64,000 nucleotides of DNA. Source: Ruminococcus sp. 210702-SL.1.03 (lineage in GTDB: Bacteria; Bacillota; Clostridia; Oscillospirales; Ruminococcaceae). The stretch spans positions 124,001-188,000 of the forward strand of contig NZ_JAJCLZ010000002.1 in NCBI RefSeq assembly GCF_020559915.1, given 5' to 3'. This document shows positions 33,745 through 43,593 of this stretch, piece after piece (within the stretch, counting starts at the first letter, position 1; every line of letters begins with the position of its first letter). Below the pieces are notes generated by a model that saw only the letters and a program-made list of their open reading frames with translations, had not been told where the DNA came from and made no database searches. The position numbers and the translations under genes were made by a program.

Positions 33745-35499
33745 ATGAGCATTACTAAGATCTTAACAGATAAGCTTTCGGCTGCTTTTGCAGAATGCGG
33801 CTATTCTGCCGAGCTGGGCACGGTAGTAACTTCCGACCGCCCCGACCTCTGCCAGTTTCAGTGTAACGGCGCTTTCGCGGGCGCGAAGCTTTACCACAAA
33901 GCGCCCCGCATGATAGCCGCCGACGCCGCGGCGAAGCTTGAGGGCGACGCCGACCTCGAAAAAGTAGAGGTAGTGGGCGCGGGCTTTATAAACATCACCG
34001 TTTCCGACGAATTTCTGCTGGGCTATGTAAAGCAGGCGCTGGCGGACGAGAACCTCGGCATACCGCAGGCTGAAAAGCCCGAAACAGTAGTGCTCGATTA
34101 CGGCGGCCCAAACGTCGCGAAACCGCTGCACATAGGCCACCTGCGCTCTGCCGTTATAGGCGAAGCGCTGAAAAGGCTGGTGCGCGCTACGGGCAGAAAG
34201 ACCATCAGCGACGTGCACCTCGGCGACTGGGGCTTGCAGATGGGTCTGGTAATGGCTGAATTGCAGGAGCGCCACCCCGAGTGGGCTTGCTTTGCCGAAG
34301 ATTTCGACGCGGAGAACTTCGCGGGAGTAGACCTCGACGCGGAAAGCCTAAACGTGATATACCCCTTCGCGAGCGCGAAGAGCAAGGAAAATGACGACTT
34401 TAAGCAGAAAGCGCGCGCTGTCACCGCGAAACTTCAGAAGGGCGACCCCGGCTACACTGCGCTTTGGCGCGAGATAATCCGTATCTCTGTAGCCGATATG
34501 AAGAAGAACTACGAGAACCTTAACGTAGATTTCGACTACTGGTATGGCGAGAGCGACGCGGAAAAGTACGTTCCCGAGCTGCTCGATGTGCTAAACGAAA
34601 AGGGTCTGCTGCATGAGAGTCAGGGCGCTATGGTAGTAGACGTGGCGGAGGAGAGCGATAAGATAACCATTCCCCCCGTTATCATCAAAAAGTCGGATAA
34701 TTCCAACATCTACGCTACCACCGACCTCGCTACGCTTATCCAGCGCGAGCACGATTTCAAGCCCGACCAGATATGGTACATAGTTGACGCGCGTCAGGGT
34801 CTGCACTTCACGCAGGTATTCAGATGCGCGAAAAAGGCAGGGCTCGTGCCAGAGGAAGTTACCCTTGCGCACATCGGCTACGGTACGATGAACGGCGCGG
34901 ACGGCAAGCCCTACAAGACCCGCGAGGGCGGCGTAATGAGGCTCGCGGACTTTTACAACACCGTTTACGAAGCGGCACTTGAGCGCGTTTCGGCCTCGAA
35001 TTTCAGCAAGGACGCGGACAGAGAGGACATTGCCCGCAAGATCACGGTAGCTACCATCAAATTCGGCGACCTCGTGAACTACTGCATGAAGGACTACGTT
35101 TTCGATATGGATAAATTCATGGCGCCCGATGGCAAGACCGGCTCGTTCCTGCTGTACACTATCGCTAGAATAAATTCGATACTGAAAAAGGCTGAGGGCG
35201 CGGGCGAGCAGTTTGACTCGTCGGCGGTATACACCGACTCTGAGCGCGACCTGCTGCTGAAAATATCGCTCAGCGGCGAGGCTTTCGCACTGGCTTACCG
35301 CGAGAAAGCGCCCAGCGTGATCTGCGAAAACGCTTACCAGCTCGCTTCGGCATTCTCAAAATTCTATCACGACAACCACATCCTTACCGAGGAGGACGCG
35401 GACAAAAAGCGCGCTTGGCTCAACATCTGCGCGGCGGTTCGCACCGTGCTTGAAAAGCACCTCGACGTTCTCGGCATAGAGCCTGTTGAGATGATGTGA
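33745..35499 (+). CDS. argS: Arginyl-tRNA synthetase
   Basis: This 584-residue class I synthetase has the N-terminal additional domain (about 1-105), the HIGH motif in AKPLHIGHLRSAVIG, and DVHLGDWGLQMGLV. A degenerate KMSKS region (MNGADGKPYKTREGGVMRL) is usual for ArgRS. The C-terminal anticodon-binding domain has ENAYQLASAFSKFYHDNHIL. It charges tRNA-Arg. GGAGG at 33728-33732 precedes the ATG by 12 bases. It is probably transcribed alone or with the DUF368 gene 67 bases downstream. Confidence 0.97.
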   Translation: MSITKILTDKLSAAFAECGYSAELGTVVTSDRPDLCQFQCNGAFAGAKLYHKAPRMIAADAAAKLEGDADLEKVEVVGAGFINITVSDEFLLGYVKQALADENLGIPQAEKPETVVLDYGGPNVAKPLHIGHLRSAVIGEALKRLVRATGRKTISDVHLGDWGLQMGLVMAELQERHPEWACFAEDFDAENFAGVDLDAESLNVIYPFASAKSKENDDFKQKARAVTAKLQKGDPGYTALWREIIRISVADMKKNYENLNVDFDYWYGESDAEKYVPELLDVLNEKGLLHESQGAMVVDVAEESDKITIPPVIIKKSDNSNIYATTDLATLIQREHDFKPDQIWYIVDARQGLHFTQVFRCAKKAGLVPEEVTLAHIGYGTMNGADGKPYKTREGGVMRLADFYNTVYEAALERVSASNFSKDADREDIARKITVATIKFGDLVNYCMKDYVFDMDKFMAPDGKTGSFLLYTIARINSILKKAEGAGEQFDSSAVYTDSERDLLLKISLSGEAFALAYREKAPSVICENAYQLASAFSKFYHDNHILTEEDADKKRAWLNICAAVRTVLEKHLDVLGIEPVEMM

Positions 35500-35566
35500 T
35501 CTGCATACGATCATACAAACAGACATTCATATATTTATACGGAGATAAAGAAAGGGACAAAATTTT

Positions 35567-36484
35567 ATGCTGATACTCAATATGTTCAGAGGTTTCTGCA
35601 TGGCGCTGGCGGACAGCGTTCCGGGCGTTTCGGGCGGCACTATCGCTTTTCTGCTCGGCTTTTACGATAAATTCATCGGTTCGCTGGACGCGCTGGTATC
35701 GGGCACTAAGGAGGAGCGCAAAGAGGCGTTGGTATTTCTCGTAAAGCTCGGCATAGGCTGGGCTATCGGCTTGTGCTCTTCGGTGCTGGTGCTTTCAAAG
35801 CTTTTTGAGAGCCATATATACATACTCAGCTCGGTATTTTTCGGCTTGACGCTTTTCGCGATACCCGTAGTGGCGCGCGAGGAAAAAGACTCGCTGAAAG
35901 GCAAGTACTACAACCTGATATTCTGGGCTCTGGGCACGGCGCTTGTAGTCGGCATAACCTACCTGAACGGTCACTTGGGCGCTTCAAAAGACTTTGAGCA
36001 CATTACCGTTGGCTTAGTGATATATGTATTCATCGCGGCGATGATAGCTATTTCGGCGATGGTGCTGCCGGGCATCTCGGGTTCTACCATGCTGCTCTGC
36101 TTCGGCATTTATCTGCCCGTTATCAACTCGATAAAGGAATTTCTGCACTTTAATTTCAAGTATGTGCCGATGCTTTTCGTATTCGGTTTCGGCGTTATCG
36201 CGGGAATAATAGTTATTATAAAGTCGGTAAAGCGCTGCCTTAAAAATCACCGCAGCAAGACCATCTACACGGTACTGGGACTTATGACAGGCTCGCTTTA
36301 CGCGATAATACAAGGCCCGACAACGCTCGACACGCCTAAGCCCGCGCTCTCGCTGAGCACTTTCAGCATCGTGGCGTTCATCGGCGGCGGCGTACTGCTT
36401 TTCCTGCTGGAGCTTTTCAGATACCTTATGGAAAAGAACGCGGCGAAAAAAGAGCTGAAGGCAGCTATCGAAAAGATCGACTAA
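35567..36484 (+). CDS. DUF368 membrane protein, probable undecaprenyl phosphate translocase (PopT-like)
   Basis: This 305-residue protein has about eight membrane segments. Its signatures are GFCMALADSVPGVSGGTIAF at the start and AMVLPGISGSTMLLCFGIY in the second half, two related re-entrant-type loops. DUF368 proteins have been shown to recycle the lipid carrier undecaprenyl phosphate across the membrane. The window also encodes a TVP38/DedA-like protein (59414-60136), from the other superfamily linked to this task. GAAAGGGA precedes the ATG and a strong terminator follows. Confidence 0.9.
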   Translation: MLILNMFRGFCMALADSVPGVSGGTIAFLLGFYDKFIGSLDALVSGTKEERKEALVFLVKLGIGWAIGLCSSVLVLSKLFESHIYILSSVFFGLTLFAIPVVAREEKDSLKGKYYNLIFWALGTALVVGITYLNGHLGASKDFEHITVGLVIYVFIAAMIAISAMVLPGISGSTMLLCFGIYLPVINSIKEFLHFNFKYVPMLFVFGFGVIAGIIVIIKSVKRCLKNHRSKTIYTVLGLMTGSLYAIIQGPTTLDTPKPALSLSTFSIVAFIGGGVLLFLLELFRYLMEKNAAKKELKAAIEKID

Positions 36485-36490
36485 AAACGC

Positions 36491-36522
36491 AAAGCCCGAC
36501 GGAAAAGGTCGGGCCTTTTTAT
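36491..36522 (+). terminator. Intrinsic terminator
   Basis: AAGCCCGAC (36492-36500) and GTCGGGCCTT (36508-36517) form a strong stem ending in a T run. Confidence 0.87.
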
Positions 36523-36547
36523 ACTATTATAAAAGGGGGCTTGCAGA

Positions 36548-37045
36548 ATGGCGGAATATATGCATCTGGTGCACTGCTTCGAGCCGGTTTACGACGAAAA
36601 CAGCCGCGTGCTGATACTCGGTTCGTTCCCGTCGGTGAAGTCGCGCGAGGAGGGCTTTTATTACGGCCACCCGCGGAACAGATTTTGGCGGCTCATCGCC
36701 GAGCTTTACGGCGCGCCGCTGCCGCAGACCACTGAGGAGAAAACTGCATTGCTGAAAGCCTGCGGCGTGGCGCTTTGGGACAGCATAGCCGAGTGCGACA
36801 TAGCGGGCTCTGACGACTCGTCCATCAAAAATGCGAAAGCGGCGGACATAGCGGGTCTGCTGAAAAAGTGCCCGATAGAGCGAATTTATGCCAACGGTGC
36901 GGCGGCGGCGAGGGTGTACGCGAAGTTCCAGCAGGAGCGTTGCGGCATGAGCGCGGTGACCCTGCCCTCGACCAGCCCCGCCAACGCTGCATGGAGCTTC
37001 GAGCGGCTGAAAACGGCGTGGGAGCGGGTGACTAGAGGGGAGTGA
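36548..37045 (+). CDS. DNA-deoxyinosine glycosylase (uracil-DNA glycosylase superfamily, family 6)
   Basis: This 165-residue protein has the family-6 motif LILGSFPSVKSREEGFYYGH then PRNRFWRLI, and the C-terminal PSTSPANAAW. Members remove hypoxanthine, formed by adenine deamination, from DNA and start base excision repair. GGGGGCTTGCAGA precedes the ATG. It sits between the DUF368 terminator and the ribosomal promoter and has no clear operon partner. Confidence 0.86.
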   Translation: MAEYMHLVHCFEPVYDENSRVLILGSFPSVKSREEGFYYGHPRNRFWRLIAELYGAPLPQTTEEKTALLKACGVALWDSIAECDIAGSDDSSIKNAKAADIAGLLKKCPIERIYANGAAAARVYAKFQQERCGMSAVTLPSTSPANAAWSFERLKTAWERVTRGE

Positions 37046-37098
37046 AAAGAGCGCAGCGCAGCAAGTTGTAAATAAAGTGTAAATTTTTGCGTAAGTCC

Positions 37099-37127
37099 TT
37101 GCAATATCGGTAAAAGTGATGTATAAT
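37099..37127 (+). promoter_or_regulatory. Main promoter of the S10-spc-alpha ribosomal block
   Basis: TTGCAA at 37099-37104 and TATAAT at 37122-37127 are separated by 17 bases. Transcription would begin near 37134, leaving a leader of about 340 bases before rpsJ. Confidence 0.75.
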
Positions 37128-37133
37128 ATATCT

Positions 37134-37477
37134 TGCGTGACTGCAACGGATACGTTCGCCAGGAACGTATCAAAAGATATGCGTTGAAGCGGGAGGTTGC
37201 TGACGGTGCGTCAGGTAATTTCCGCCGAGTATGTCCGATTTTAAACCGGGCGGCTGTAATAACGAAACACTGTGTGTGCTTGTACTTCTTGCGAAAGGCG
37301 GTATGTCCGCTTTTAGTATGGGCAGGCGTGTGTCTTATTGAGTCCGGGAGCGTTAATGGTAATGCTTTCGGTATTTTTTATGACTAAAGCGCGGAACACA
37401 CGGATAAGTGGTTAAACGTTAAAACAGTGATTTGCCCCCAGAAAACATCATTCATGCGCACAAGGAGGCGATTTAAA
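37134..37477 (+). ncRNA. Long structured leader of the ribosomal protein operon
   Basis: About 340 bases of leader hold at least two clear hairpins. GATACGTT...AACGTATC (37149-37171) is perfect. A 13-pair stem lies at about 37192-37223, pairing GGAGGTTGCTGAC with GTCAGGTAATTTCC around a short loop. More GC-rich pairing is possible to 37390. An open frame spans 37133-37387 but begins at the transcription start and has no ribosome site. The region probably allows autogenous control by a ribosomal protein (L4 binds the S10 leader in some bacteria), or attenuation. Confidence 0.55.
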
Positions 37478-37792
37478 GTGGCAGTCAATGAAAAGATCAG
37501 AATCAAGATCAAGGGTTACGAGCACGCTACCGTTGACGCGGCAGCAGCTAAGATCGTTGACGTTGTAAAGCGTTCGGGCGCTAAGGTTTCGGGTCCTATC
37601 CCGCTCCCTACCGATAAGGAGATCGTTACTATTCTCCGCGCTGTACACAAGTATAAGGACAGCCGTGAGCAGTTCGAAATGAGAACTCACAAAAGACTTA
37701 TCGACGTCATCAGACCTACCAAGGAAACTACATCTACTCTTGAGAACCTTGAACTTCCTGCCGGAGTAAGCATCGTAATGGAGATCAAGTAA
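37478..37792 (+). CDS. rpsJ: Ribosomal protein S10
   Basis: This 104-residue S10 starts at GTG with AAGGAGG at 37462-37468, reads [20 protein letters not shown], and contains the conserved SGPIPLPT and HKRLIDVI. S10 is a head protein of the 30S subunit and also NusE, the partner of NusB in antitermination. It is the first gene of the ribosomal block. An in-frame ATG 51 bases upstream lacks a ribosome site. Confidence 0.97.
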   Translation: MAVNEKIRIKIKGYEHATVDAAAAKIVDVVKRSGAKVSGPIPLPTDKEIVTILRAVHKYKDSREQFEMRTHKRLIDVIRPTKETTSTLENLELPAGVSIVMEIK

Positions 37793-37801
37793 TTTCCGAA
37801 A

Positions 37802-37819
37802 GAGATCGCGGGCGATCTC
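37802..37819 (+). promoter_or_regulatory. Tight hairpin in the rpsJ-rplC gap
   Basis: GAGATCG and CGATCTC pair around four bases. A second weak hairpin (GTTG...CAAC) lies near 37848-37870. No T run follows. It may affect mRNA processing or stability between rpsJ and rplC. Confidence 0.4.
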
Positions 37820-37892
37820 GAAACGAAAGCTTAAACGCAGGTCATGTTGGAGCTTCAGAGCTTCAACCAATAACCATTAGGAGGAAATTAAA

Positions 37893-38528
37893 ATGCAGAA
37901 AGGTATCATCGGAAAGAAAATCGGCATGACACAGATTTTCGATGAGTCGGGAAAAGTGATCCCCGTTACCGTAGTAGAAGCAGGCCCCTGCGTCGTAGTA
38001 CAGAAGAAAACTCTGGAAAACGACGGCTACGAGGCTGTACAGCTCGGCTATGGCGACGTAAAAGCTAAGAATGTAAACAAGCCTCTTGCAGGTCACTTCA
38101 AGAAGGCTGACGTAGCGGCTAAGAGAACTCTCAAGGAATTCAGACTTGAAGATTGCAGCTCTCTTAACGTACAGGATATTGTAAAGGCTGACATCTTTGC
38201 AGCAGGCGACATCGTAGATGTAAGCGGCACCAGCAAAGGTAAGGGCTTTGCAGGAACGATAAAGCGTCACAACAACGCAAGACTTAAGGAAACTCACGGT
38301 ACAGGCCCTGTTCACAGACATGCAGGATCTATGGGAGCTTGCTCCTCACCTTCGAGAATCTACAAGGGCAAGGGAATGCCCGGACATCTCGGCGCTGAAA
38401 AGGTTACCGTACAGAACCTTGAGATCGTAAAGGTAGACGCAGAGAACAATCTTATCGCAATCAAGGGAGCTATCCCCGGTCCTAAGAACGGCACCGTTAC
38501 AATAGTAGATTGCGTTAAGAAGGCTTAA
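37893..38528 (+). CDS. rplC: Ribosomal protein L3
   Basis: This 211-residue L3 starts [16 protein letters not shown]. It contains the central extension [27 protein letters not shown] and GKGMPGHLG that reaches the peptidyl transferase centre. L3 begins 50S assembly. AGGAGG precedes the ATG. It lies 100 bases after rpsJ and 18 before rplD. Confidence 0.98.
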   Translation: MQKGIIGKKIGMTQIFDESGKVIPVTVVEAGPCVVVQKKTLENDGYEAVQLGYGDVKAKNVNKPLAGHFKKADVAAKRTLKEFRLEDCSSLNVQDIVKADIFAAGDIVDVSGTSKGKGFAGTIKRHNNARLKETHGTGPVHRHAGSMGACSSPSRIYKGKGMPGHLGAEKVTVQNLEIVKVDAENNLIAIKGAIPGPKNGTVTIVDCVKKA

Positions 38529-38546
38529 TGGAAGGAGGAAATCAAT

Positions 38547-39170
38547 ATGTCACAGATTTCAGTATTTGATATGAAGGGCAGCAAAGTTTCCGACCTTGAG
38601 CTTAACGATAAAGTATTCGGAATCGAGCCTAACGCGGCAGTAATGCACGCAATGGTTGTAAATTATCTGGCTAACCAGCGTCAGGGCACACAGAGCACTC
38701 TTACCAGAACAGAGGTAAGCGGCGGCGGAAGAAAGCCCTGGAGACAGAAGGGTACCGGCCACGCTCGTCAGGGCTCTATCAGAGCACCTCAGTGGGTACA
38801 CGGCGGTGTTGCACTCGGCCCTAAGCCCAGAGATTACAGCTACTCGCTTAATAAAAAGGAAAAGAGACTGGCTATGAAGTCGGCGCTTTCTTCTAAGGTA
38901 GCTGAGAGCGAAATGGTAGTAGTAGACTCCATCGCACTCGAGGCATACAAGACCAAGACTGTTGTTGAGATGCTCAAGGCACTCGGCGCAGATAAGAAAG
39001 CTCTTATCGTAACTGAGGGAGTAGACGCAAAGCTTGTAAAGAGCGCTGCTAACATCCCCGGAGTTAAGACGGCTACGGTAAACACCCTCTGTGTTTACGA
39101 CATTCTCAACTGCGACAAGTTCATCGTAGTTAAGGACGCCGTTGCTAAGATCGAGGAGGTATATGCGTAA
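38547..39170 (+). CDS. rplD: Ribosomal protein L4
   Basis: This 207-residue L4 has the long internal loop [20 protein letters not shown] and [14 protein letters not shown] that lines the exit tunnel. In several bacteria L4 also represses the S10 operon by binding its leader, so the long leader at 37134 is a candidate target. The stop overlaps the rplW start by one base (TAATG), giving coupled translation. Confidence 0.98.
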   Translation: MSQISVFDMKGSKVSDLELNDKVFGIEPNAAVMHAMVVNYLANQRQGTQSTLTRTEVSGGGRKPWRQKGTGHARQGSIRAPQWVHGGVALGPKPRDYSYSLNKKEKRLAMKSALSSKVAESEMVVVDSIALEAYKTKTVVEMLKALGADKKALIVTEGVDAKLVKSAANIPGVKTATVNTLCVYDILNCDKFIVVKDAVAKIEEVYA

Positions 39171-39463
39171 TGGAAAAGATTGCTTCTGATATCATCTTAA
39201 AGCCGATCATCACCGAGGACTCTATGGAGCGCCTTGAGAACGGCAAGTATACCTTCAAGGTAGCAAAGGACGCAACTAAAGTCGAGATCGCTAAGGCTGT
39301 TGAGACCCTTTTTGACGTAAAGGTGGCTAAGGTAAACACCATCAGCGTAAAGGGCAAGGCTAAGAGAATGGGAAGATTCGTAGGATATCGTCCCGACTGG
39401 AAAAAGGCGATCGTTACCGTAGAAGGCGACAAGACCATCGAATTCTTCGACGGAATGTTCTAA
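39170..39463 (+). CDS. rplW: Ribosomal protein L23
   Basis: This 97-residue L23 has IILKPIITEDSMERLENGKY at the start and the conserved VNTISVKGKAKRMGRFVGYR. It sits at the tunnel exit and docks trigger factor and SRP. It overlaps rplD by one base, and 62 bases separate it from rplB. Confidence 0.97.
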   Translation: MEKIASDIILKPIITEDSMERLENGKYTFKVAKDATKVEIAKAVETLFDVKVAKVNTISVKGKAKRMGRFVGYRPDWKKAIVTVEGDKTIEFFDGMF

Positions 39464-39525
39464 GATATAAATGTATAGGCGAGAATATCACGCCTGCAAA
39501 ACCCTAATTAAGGAGTGAATTTGAA

Positions 39526-40359
39526 ATGGCAATAAAGAGCTATAAGCCTACTACTCCCGGCAGACGCGGCATGACCGTTACTGATTATTCGGGACTCAGC
39601 AAGGCAGCTCCCTGCAAGAGCCTGTTAGAGCCTATGGATAAGCACAGCGGCAGAAACAGCTACGGCAGGATCACCGTACGTCACAGAGGCGGCGGAGTAA
39701 GAAGAAAATACCGTGTTATAGATTTCAAGAGAAACAAGCTCGATATGGACGCAAAGGTATTGACTATCGAGTACGATCCTAACAGATCTGCATTCATCGC
39801 ACTCGTAGAATACGAGGACGGCGAGAAGAGATATATCATCGCACCTAACGGACTTAAGGTAGGCGATGTAGTAAGAGCCGGCGCTACCGCGGACATCAAG
39901 CCCGGAAACGCACTTGCACTTGCAAACATCCCCGTAGGTACTTTCATCCACAACCTTGAGCTTTATCCCGGCAAGGGCGCACAGCTCGTACGCAGCGCCG
40001 GCAATATGGCACAGCTTATGGGTAAGGAAGACACCTACGCACTCGTAAGACTTCCTTCGGGCGAAATGAGAAAGCTTCCCATCAACTGCATGGCTACCAT
40101 CGGCCAGGTAGGCAATATCGACCACGAGAACGTGAACATCGGTAAGGCAGGAAGAAAGCGTCACATGGGCTGGAGACCTACCGTAAGAGGTTCGGTAATG
40201 AACCCCTGCGATCACCCCCACGGCGGTGGTGAAGGTAAATCACCCGTTGGACGTCCCGGACCTGTTACCCCTTGGGGCAAGCCTACACTGGGATACAAGA
40301 CCCGTGCAAAGCATCATCGTTCCGATAAGTATATCGTAAAGCGCAGAAACGGTAAGTAA
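39526..40359 (+). CDS. rplB: Ribosomal protein L2
   Basis: This 277-residue L2 has the hallmark [20 protein letters not shown] (the histidine near the peptidyl transferase site), [12 protein letters not shown] and the basic C-terminus [12 protein letters not shown]2 is needed for subunit joining. AAGGAG precedes the ATG. Length is typical of the family. Confidence 0.98.
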   Translation: MAIKSYKPTTPGRRGMTVTDYSGLSKAAPCKSLLEPMDKHSGRNSYGRITVRHRGGGVRRKYRVIDFKRNKLDMDAKVLTIEYDPNRSAFIALVEYEDGEKRYIIAPNGLKVGDVVRAGATADIKPGNALALANIPVGTFIHNLELYPGKGAQLVRSAGNMAQLMGKEDTYALVRLPSGEMRKLPINCMATIGQVGNIDHENVNIGKAGRKRHMGWRPTVRGSVMNPCDHPHGGGEGKSPVGRPGPVTPWGKPTLGYKTRAKHHRSDKYIVKRRNGK

Positions 40360-40382
40360 TGCTGAAAGGAGGCAGATGATAC

Positions 40383-40667
40383 ATGGGAAGAAGTGTTAAG
40401 AAGGGACCTTTCGTCGAAGAGTCTCTTATGAAAAGAGTTTTAGCAATGAACGAGGCAGGCGAGAAGAAGGTCGTAAAGACCTGGAGCAGAGCTTCCACCA
40501 TTTTCCCTGACTTTGTTGGTCATACATTCGCTGTTCACGACGGACGCAAGCACGTTCCTGTTTATGTAACCGAGGATATGGTAGGTCATAAGCTGGGCGA
40601 ATTTGCTCCGACCAGAACCTACAAGGGTCACGCCGGTTCAAAGACATCGAATAACGGCAAGAAGTAA
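40383..40667 (+). CDS. rpsS: Ribosomal protein S19
   Basis: This 94-residue S19 begins [19 protein letters not shown] and contains [20 protein letters not shown] and [17 protein letters not shown]19 forms a head complex with S13. AAAGGAGG precedes it and it lies 23 bases after rplB. Confidence 0.98.
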   Translation: MGRSVKKGPFVEESLMKRVLAMNEAGEKKVVKTWSRASTIFPDFVGHTFAVHDGRKHVPVYVTEDMVGHKLGEFAPTRTYKGHAGSKTSNNGKK

Positions 40668-40688
40668 CGGCGGAAAGGAGGAATTCAA

Positions 40689-41024
40689 ATGGAAGCAAAG
40701 GCAATTTTAAGAAATGCCAGAATCGCCCCCAGAAAGGTACAGATCGTACTGGATCTGATAAGAGGTAAAGATTACGAAGTTGCGCTTGCAACAGTACAGC
40801 ATACACCCAAGGCTGCCAGTGAATATCTTGAGAAGCTTCTGAAGTCCGCCGCTGCAAACGCAGAAAACAATCACAACATGGATAAGAATAACCTCTATGT
40901 TGCAGAGTGCTACGTTTGCCCCGGACCTATAATGAAGAGAATCATGCCTAGAGCACAGGGCAGACCCTATAGAATTCTGAAGAGAACATCTCACGTTACC
41001 GTGGTTCTCAAGGAAAAGGAATAA
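40689..41024 (+). CDS. rplV: Ribosomal protein L22
   Basis: This 111-residue L22 begins [20 protein letters not shown]. It carries the tunnel-lining hairpin [20 protein letters not shown], where macrolide resistance changes occur in other bacteria. GGAAAGGAGG precedes the ATG. Spacings to rpsS and rpsC are 21 bases each. Confidence 0.98.
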   Translation: MEAKAILRNARIAPRKVQIVLDLIRGKDYEVALATVQHTPKAASEYLEKLLKSAAANAENNHNMDKNNLYVAECYVCPGPIMKRIMPRAQGRPYRILKRTSHVTVVLKEKE

Positions 41025-41045
41025 GCGTAATAGAGGAGGTAAACT

Positions 41046-41846
41046 ATGGGCCAGAAGGTTAATCCGCACGGACTCCGCGTCGGTGTAATTAAAGATTGGG
41101 ATTCCCGTTGGTTTGCAGACAAGAGCACTTTCGGCGATACGCTTGTAGAAGACTACAACATTCGTAAATATATCCTGAAGAAGCTCAACACCAGATCTAA
41201 GAATCCTGCAAACAAGACCGTTTATGCCGGTGTTCCTAAGGTAGAAATCGAAAGATTTGCCGACAGCGAGGGCGGTCAGAAAATAAAGGTACACGTACAC
41301 TGCGCAAAGCCGGGCCTGGTAATAGGCAAGGGCGGTGCAGAGATCGAAAAGCTTCGCGGCGAGCTCGAGAAGATGACCGGCAAGAAGGTTTCGATCAATA
41401 TAGTAGAGGTAAAGCAGCCTGACATCAACGCACAGCTCGTTGCTGAAAAGATCGCTCACGACCTCGAAGACAGAGTTTCCTTCCGCCGTGCAATGAAGCA
41501 GTCCATCGGACGTGCAATGAAGCTTGGCGCAAAGGGAATAAAGACAAGAGTAAGCGGCCGTCTTGGCGGAGCTGAAATTGCAAGAGCAGAAAGCTATCAC
41601 GAGGGTACTATCCCCCTGCAGACCATCAGAGCCGACATCGACTACGGTTTTGCTGAGGCAAACACCACCTACGGTAAGATCGGCGTAAAGGTTTGGATAT
41701 ACAGAGGCGAAGTTCTGAAGGGCGAAGTTGCTGCATCTGACAGAAAGAGCGACAGAAAGCCCAGAAGAAGAAACGACGACAACCGTCGCGGCGGCAGAAG
41801 AAACAACAACCGCGGCGCAAACAGAGTAGAAGGAGGTAACAACTAA
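41046..41846 (+). CDS. rpsC: Ribosomal protein S3 with an extended basic tail
   Basis: This 266-residue S3 has the KH domain [19 protein letters not shown] and the C-terminal domain with [20 protein letters not shown]. After about residue 228 it carries a tail rich in Arg, Asn, Asp and Gly ([20 protein letters not shown]), making it longer than the usual 210-235 residues. S3 lines mRNA entry. The stop overlaps the rplP start by one base. Confidence 0.97.
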   Translation: MGQKVNPHGLRVGVIKDWDSRWFADKSTFGDTLVEDYNIRKYILKKLNTRSKNPANKTVYAGVPKVEIERFADSEGGQKIKVHVHCAKPGLVIGKGGAEIEKLRGELEKMTGKKVSINIVEVKQPDINAQLVAEKIAHDLEDRVSFRRAMKQSIGRAMKLGAKGIKTRVSGRLGGAEIARAESYHEGTIPLQTIRADIDYGFAEANTTYGKIGVKVWIYRGEVLKGEVAASDRKSDRKPRRRNDDNRRGGRRNNNRGANRVEGGNN

Positions 41847-42268
41847 TGCTGCTTCCAAAGAGAGTAAAGTACAGAAGAGTACAGAGAGGTAGAATGAAGG
41901 GCAAGGCTACCAGAGGTAACAAGGTCACCAACGGTGAATACGGCCTTCAGGCTCTTCAGCCGGCATGGATAACTTCCAACCAGATCGAGGCTGCCCGTAT
42001 CGCTATGACAAGATACATCAAGAGAGGCGGACAGGTATGGATAAAGATATTCCCTGACAAGCCCGTAACTGAGAAGCCCGCCGAGACCCGAATGGGTTCA
42101 GGAAAAGGCTCGCCTGAGTACTGGGTAGCAGTAGTAAAGCCCGGCCGCGTAATGTTTGAAATTGCAGGCGTCAGCGAAGACGTAGCACGCGAGGCTATGA
42201 GACTTGCGATGCACAAGCTTCCTGTAAAGTGCAAGTTCGTCAAGAAAGAAACGGATGGTGAACAGTAA
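41846..42268 (+). CDS. rplP: Ribosomal protein L16
   Basis: This 140-residue L16 starts [20 protein letters not shown] and has [20 protein letters not shown] and [20 protein letters not shown]. It helps place tRNA in the A site. It overlaps rpsC upstream and rpmC downstream by one base each, so three genes are translationally coupled. Confidence 0.98.
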   Translation: MLLPKRVKYRRVQRGRMKGKATRGNKVTNGEYGLQALQPAWITSNQIEAARIAMTRYIKRGGQVWIKIFPDKPVTEKPAETRMGSGKGSPEYWVAVVKPGRVMFEIAGVSEDVAREAMRLAMHKLPVKCKFVKKETDGEQ

Positions 42269-42459
42269 TGAAAGCAAGTGAACTGAAAGATTTATCGACA
42301 GCTGAGCTCGAGCAGAAGCTTGCAGAACTGAAGCAGGAGCTTTTTAACCTTCGTTTTCAGCATGCTGTAAACCAGCTTGAAAATCCCATGAGAATGAAAG
42401 CTGTTAAGAGGGATATTGCTCGTGTAAAGACAGTTCTTCGTGAGTCTGAGAACGCTTGA
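42268..42459 (+). CDS. rpmC: Ribosomal protein L29
   Basis: This 63-residue L29 reads [20 protein letters not shown] and contains [19 protein letters not shown]. It sits near the tunnel exit beside L23. The ATG overlaps the rplP stop, and rpsQ follows after 15 bases. Confidence 0.97.
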   Translation: MKASELKDLSTAELEQKLAELKQELFNLRFQHAVNQLENPMRMKAVKRDIARVKTVLRESENA

Positions 42460-42474
42460 AGGGAGGACTTTTAA

Positions 42475-42732
42475 ATGAGCGAAAGAAATCTTAGAAAAAC
42501 CAGAGTAGGAATGGTAGTTTCCGACAAGATGGATAAGACTATCGTAGTAGCTATCGTAGATAACGTAGCACATCCTCTCTATAAGAAGATCATTAAGAGA
42601 ACCGTAAAGCTGAAGGCACACGATGAAAACAACGAGTGCAAGATAGGCGACAAGGTAGAGGTAATGGAAACCAGACCTCTCTCCAAGGATAAGAGATGGA
42701 GACTTGTAAGAGTTCTCGAGCAGGCTAAGTAA
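42475..42732 (+). CDS. rpsQ: Ribosomal protein S17
   Basis: This 85-residue S17 begins with [20 protein letters not shown] and ends with [20 protein letters not shown]. It binds 16S rRNA early in assembly. GGGAGG precedes the ATG. It is followed by an unusual 133-base gap before rplN, the longest within the S10-spc part. Confidence 0.97.
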   Translation: MSERNLRKTRVGMVVSDKMDKTIVVAIVDNVAHPLYKKIIKRTVKLKAHDENNECKIGDKVEVMETRPLSKDKRWRLVRVLEQAK

Positions 42733-42865
42733 TTAAAATACTTCGCCGCGAAAAGTTCGGCGGAAAAGAAGCGGCGCGGCGTAAAAAAAGCGCTGCGAAG
42801 GTTTTCCGCGAAAATGACTAAAAGCTTAAAGCATTTTTTGGATTTTTTGAAAGGAGGAACGCACT
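42733..42865 (+). promoter_or_regulatory. Structured rpsQ-rplN gap
   Basis: This gap contains a hairpin TCGCCG...CGGCGGA (about 42743-42764) and further G/C-rich repeats of GCGGCG and GCGCTGCG. No clear promoter or T-run terminator is visible. It marks the border between the S10 and spc operons of other bacteria and may be a processing or control site. Confidence 0.4.
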
Positions 42866-43234
42866 GTGATTCAGATGCAGACTTATCTCAAGGTTGCAGA
42901 TAACTCCGGCGCTAAGGAGCTTATGTGCATCAGAGTATTAGGCGGTACACGCAGAAGATATGCAAACATCGGCGACGTAGTAGTAGCTTCTGTTAAGAAG
43001 GCAACACCGGGCGGAGTTGTTAAAAAAGGCGATGTAGTGAAGGCAGTAATCGTTCGTTCAGCCAGCGGTCTCAGAAGAGCAGACGGAACATACATCCGTT
43101 TCGATGAAAACGCTGCTGTAATTATAAAGGAAGACAAGAACCCCAAGGGTACACGTATTTTTGGACCGGTAGCAAAGGAACTTCGTGATAAAGATTACAT
43201 GAAGATACTTTCGCTCGCTCCCGAAGTACTTTGA
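42866..43234 (+). CDS. rplN: Ribosomal protein L14
   Basis: This 122-residue L14 starts at GTG after AAAGGAGG. It reads [20 protein letters not shown] and contains [20 protein letters not shown]. It forms an intersubunit bridge. It is the first gene of the spc part and follows a long structured gap. Confidence 0.98.
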   Translation: MIQMQTYLKVADNSGAKELMCIRVLGGTRRRYANIGDVVVASVKKATPGGVVKKGDVVKAVIVRSASGLRRADGTYIRFDENAAVIIKEDKNPKGTRIFGPVAKELRDKDYMKILSLAPEVL

Positions 43235-43250
43235 TTAGGAGGCGTCGTTA

Positions 43251-43574
43251 ATGAATAAGGTACACGTAAAGACCGGCGACACCGTAGTAGTTCTTTCCGG
43301 AAAGAATAAGGGACAGCAGGGCAAGGTACTTGCGGTTTCCCCGAAGGAAGGAAAGGTAATCGTTGAGGGACTTAACAAGGTAAAGAAGCACGTAAAACCC
43401 AGAGCAATGGGTCAGCAGGGCGGCATAGTAGAGGCCGAAGGCGCAATGTACGCCAGCAAGGTACAGGCTGTATGCCCTAAGTGCGGCAAGCCCACCAGGA
43501 TCGCACACAAGATCCTCGAGGACGGCTCCAAGGTCAGAGTTTGCAAGAACGAAGGCTGCGGAGAGGAATTTTAA
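43251..43574 (+). CDS. rplX: Ribosomal protein L24
   Basis: This 107-residue L24 has the KOW motif [20 protein letters not shown] and [12 protein letters not shown]. Its C-terminus contains four cysteines in CPKCGKP and CKNEGCGEE, resembling a small zinc ribbon. L24 starts 50S assembly. AGGAGG precedes the ATG. Confidence 0.97.
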   Translation: MNKVHVKTGDTVVVLSGKNKGQQGKVLAVSPKEGKVIVEGLNKVKKHVKPRAMGQQGGIVEAEGAMYASKVQAVCPKCGKPTRIAHKILEDGSKVRVCKNEGCGEEF

Positions 43575-43593
43575 TTAAGGAGGAGACATTACG

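Noticed and set aside
37133..37387. 84-codon open frame in the ribosomal leader
   Set aside because: Its start codon lies at the predicted transcription start and no ribosome site precedes it; structured RNA explains the region better.
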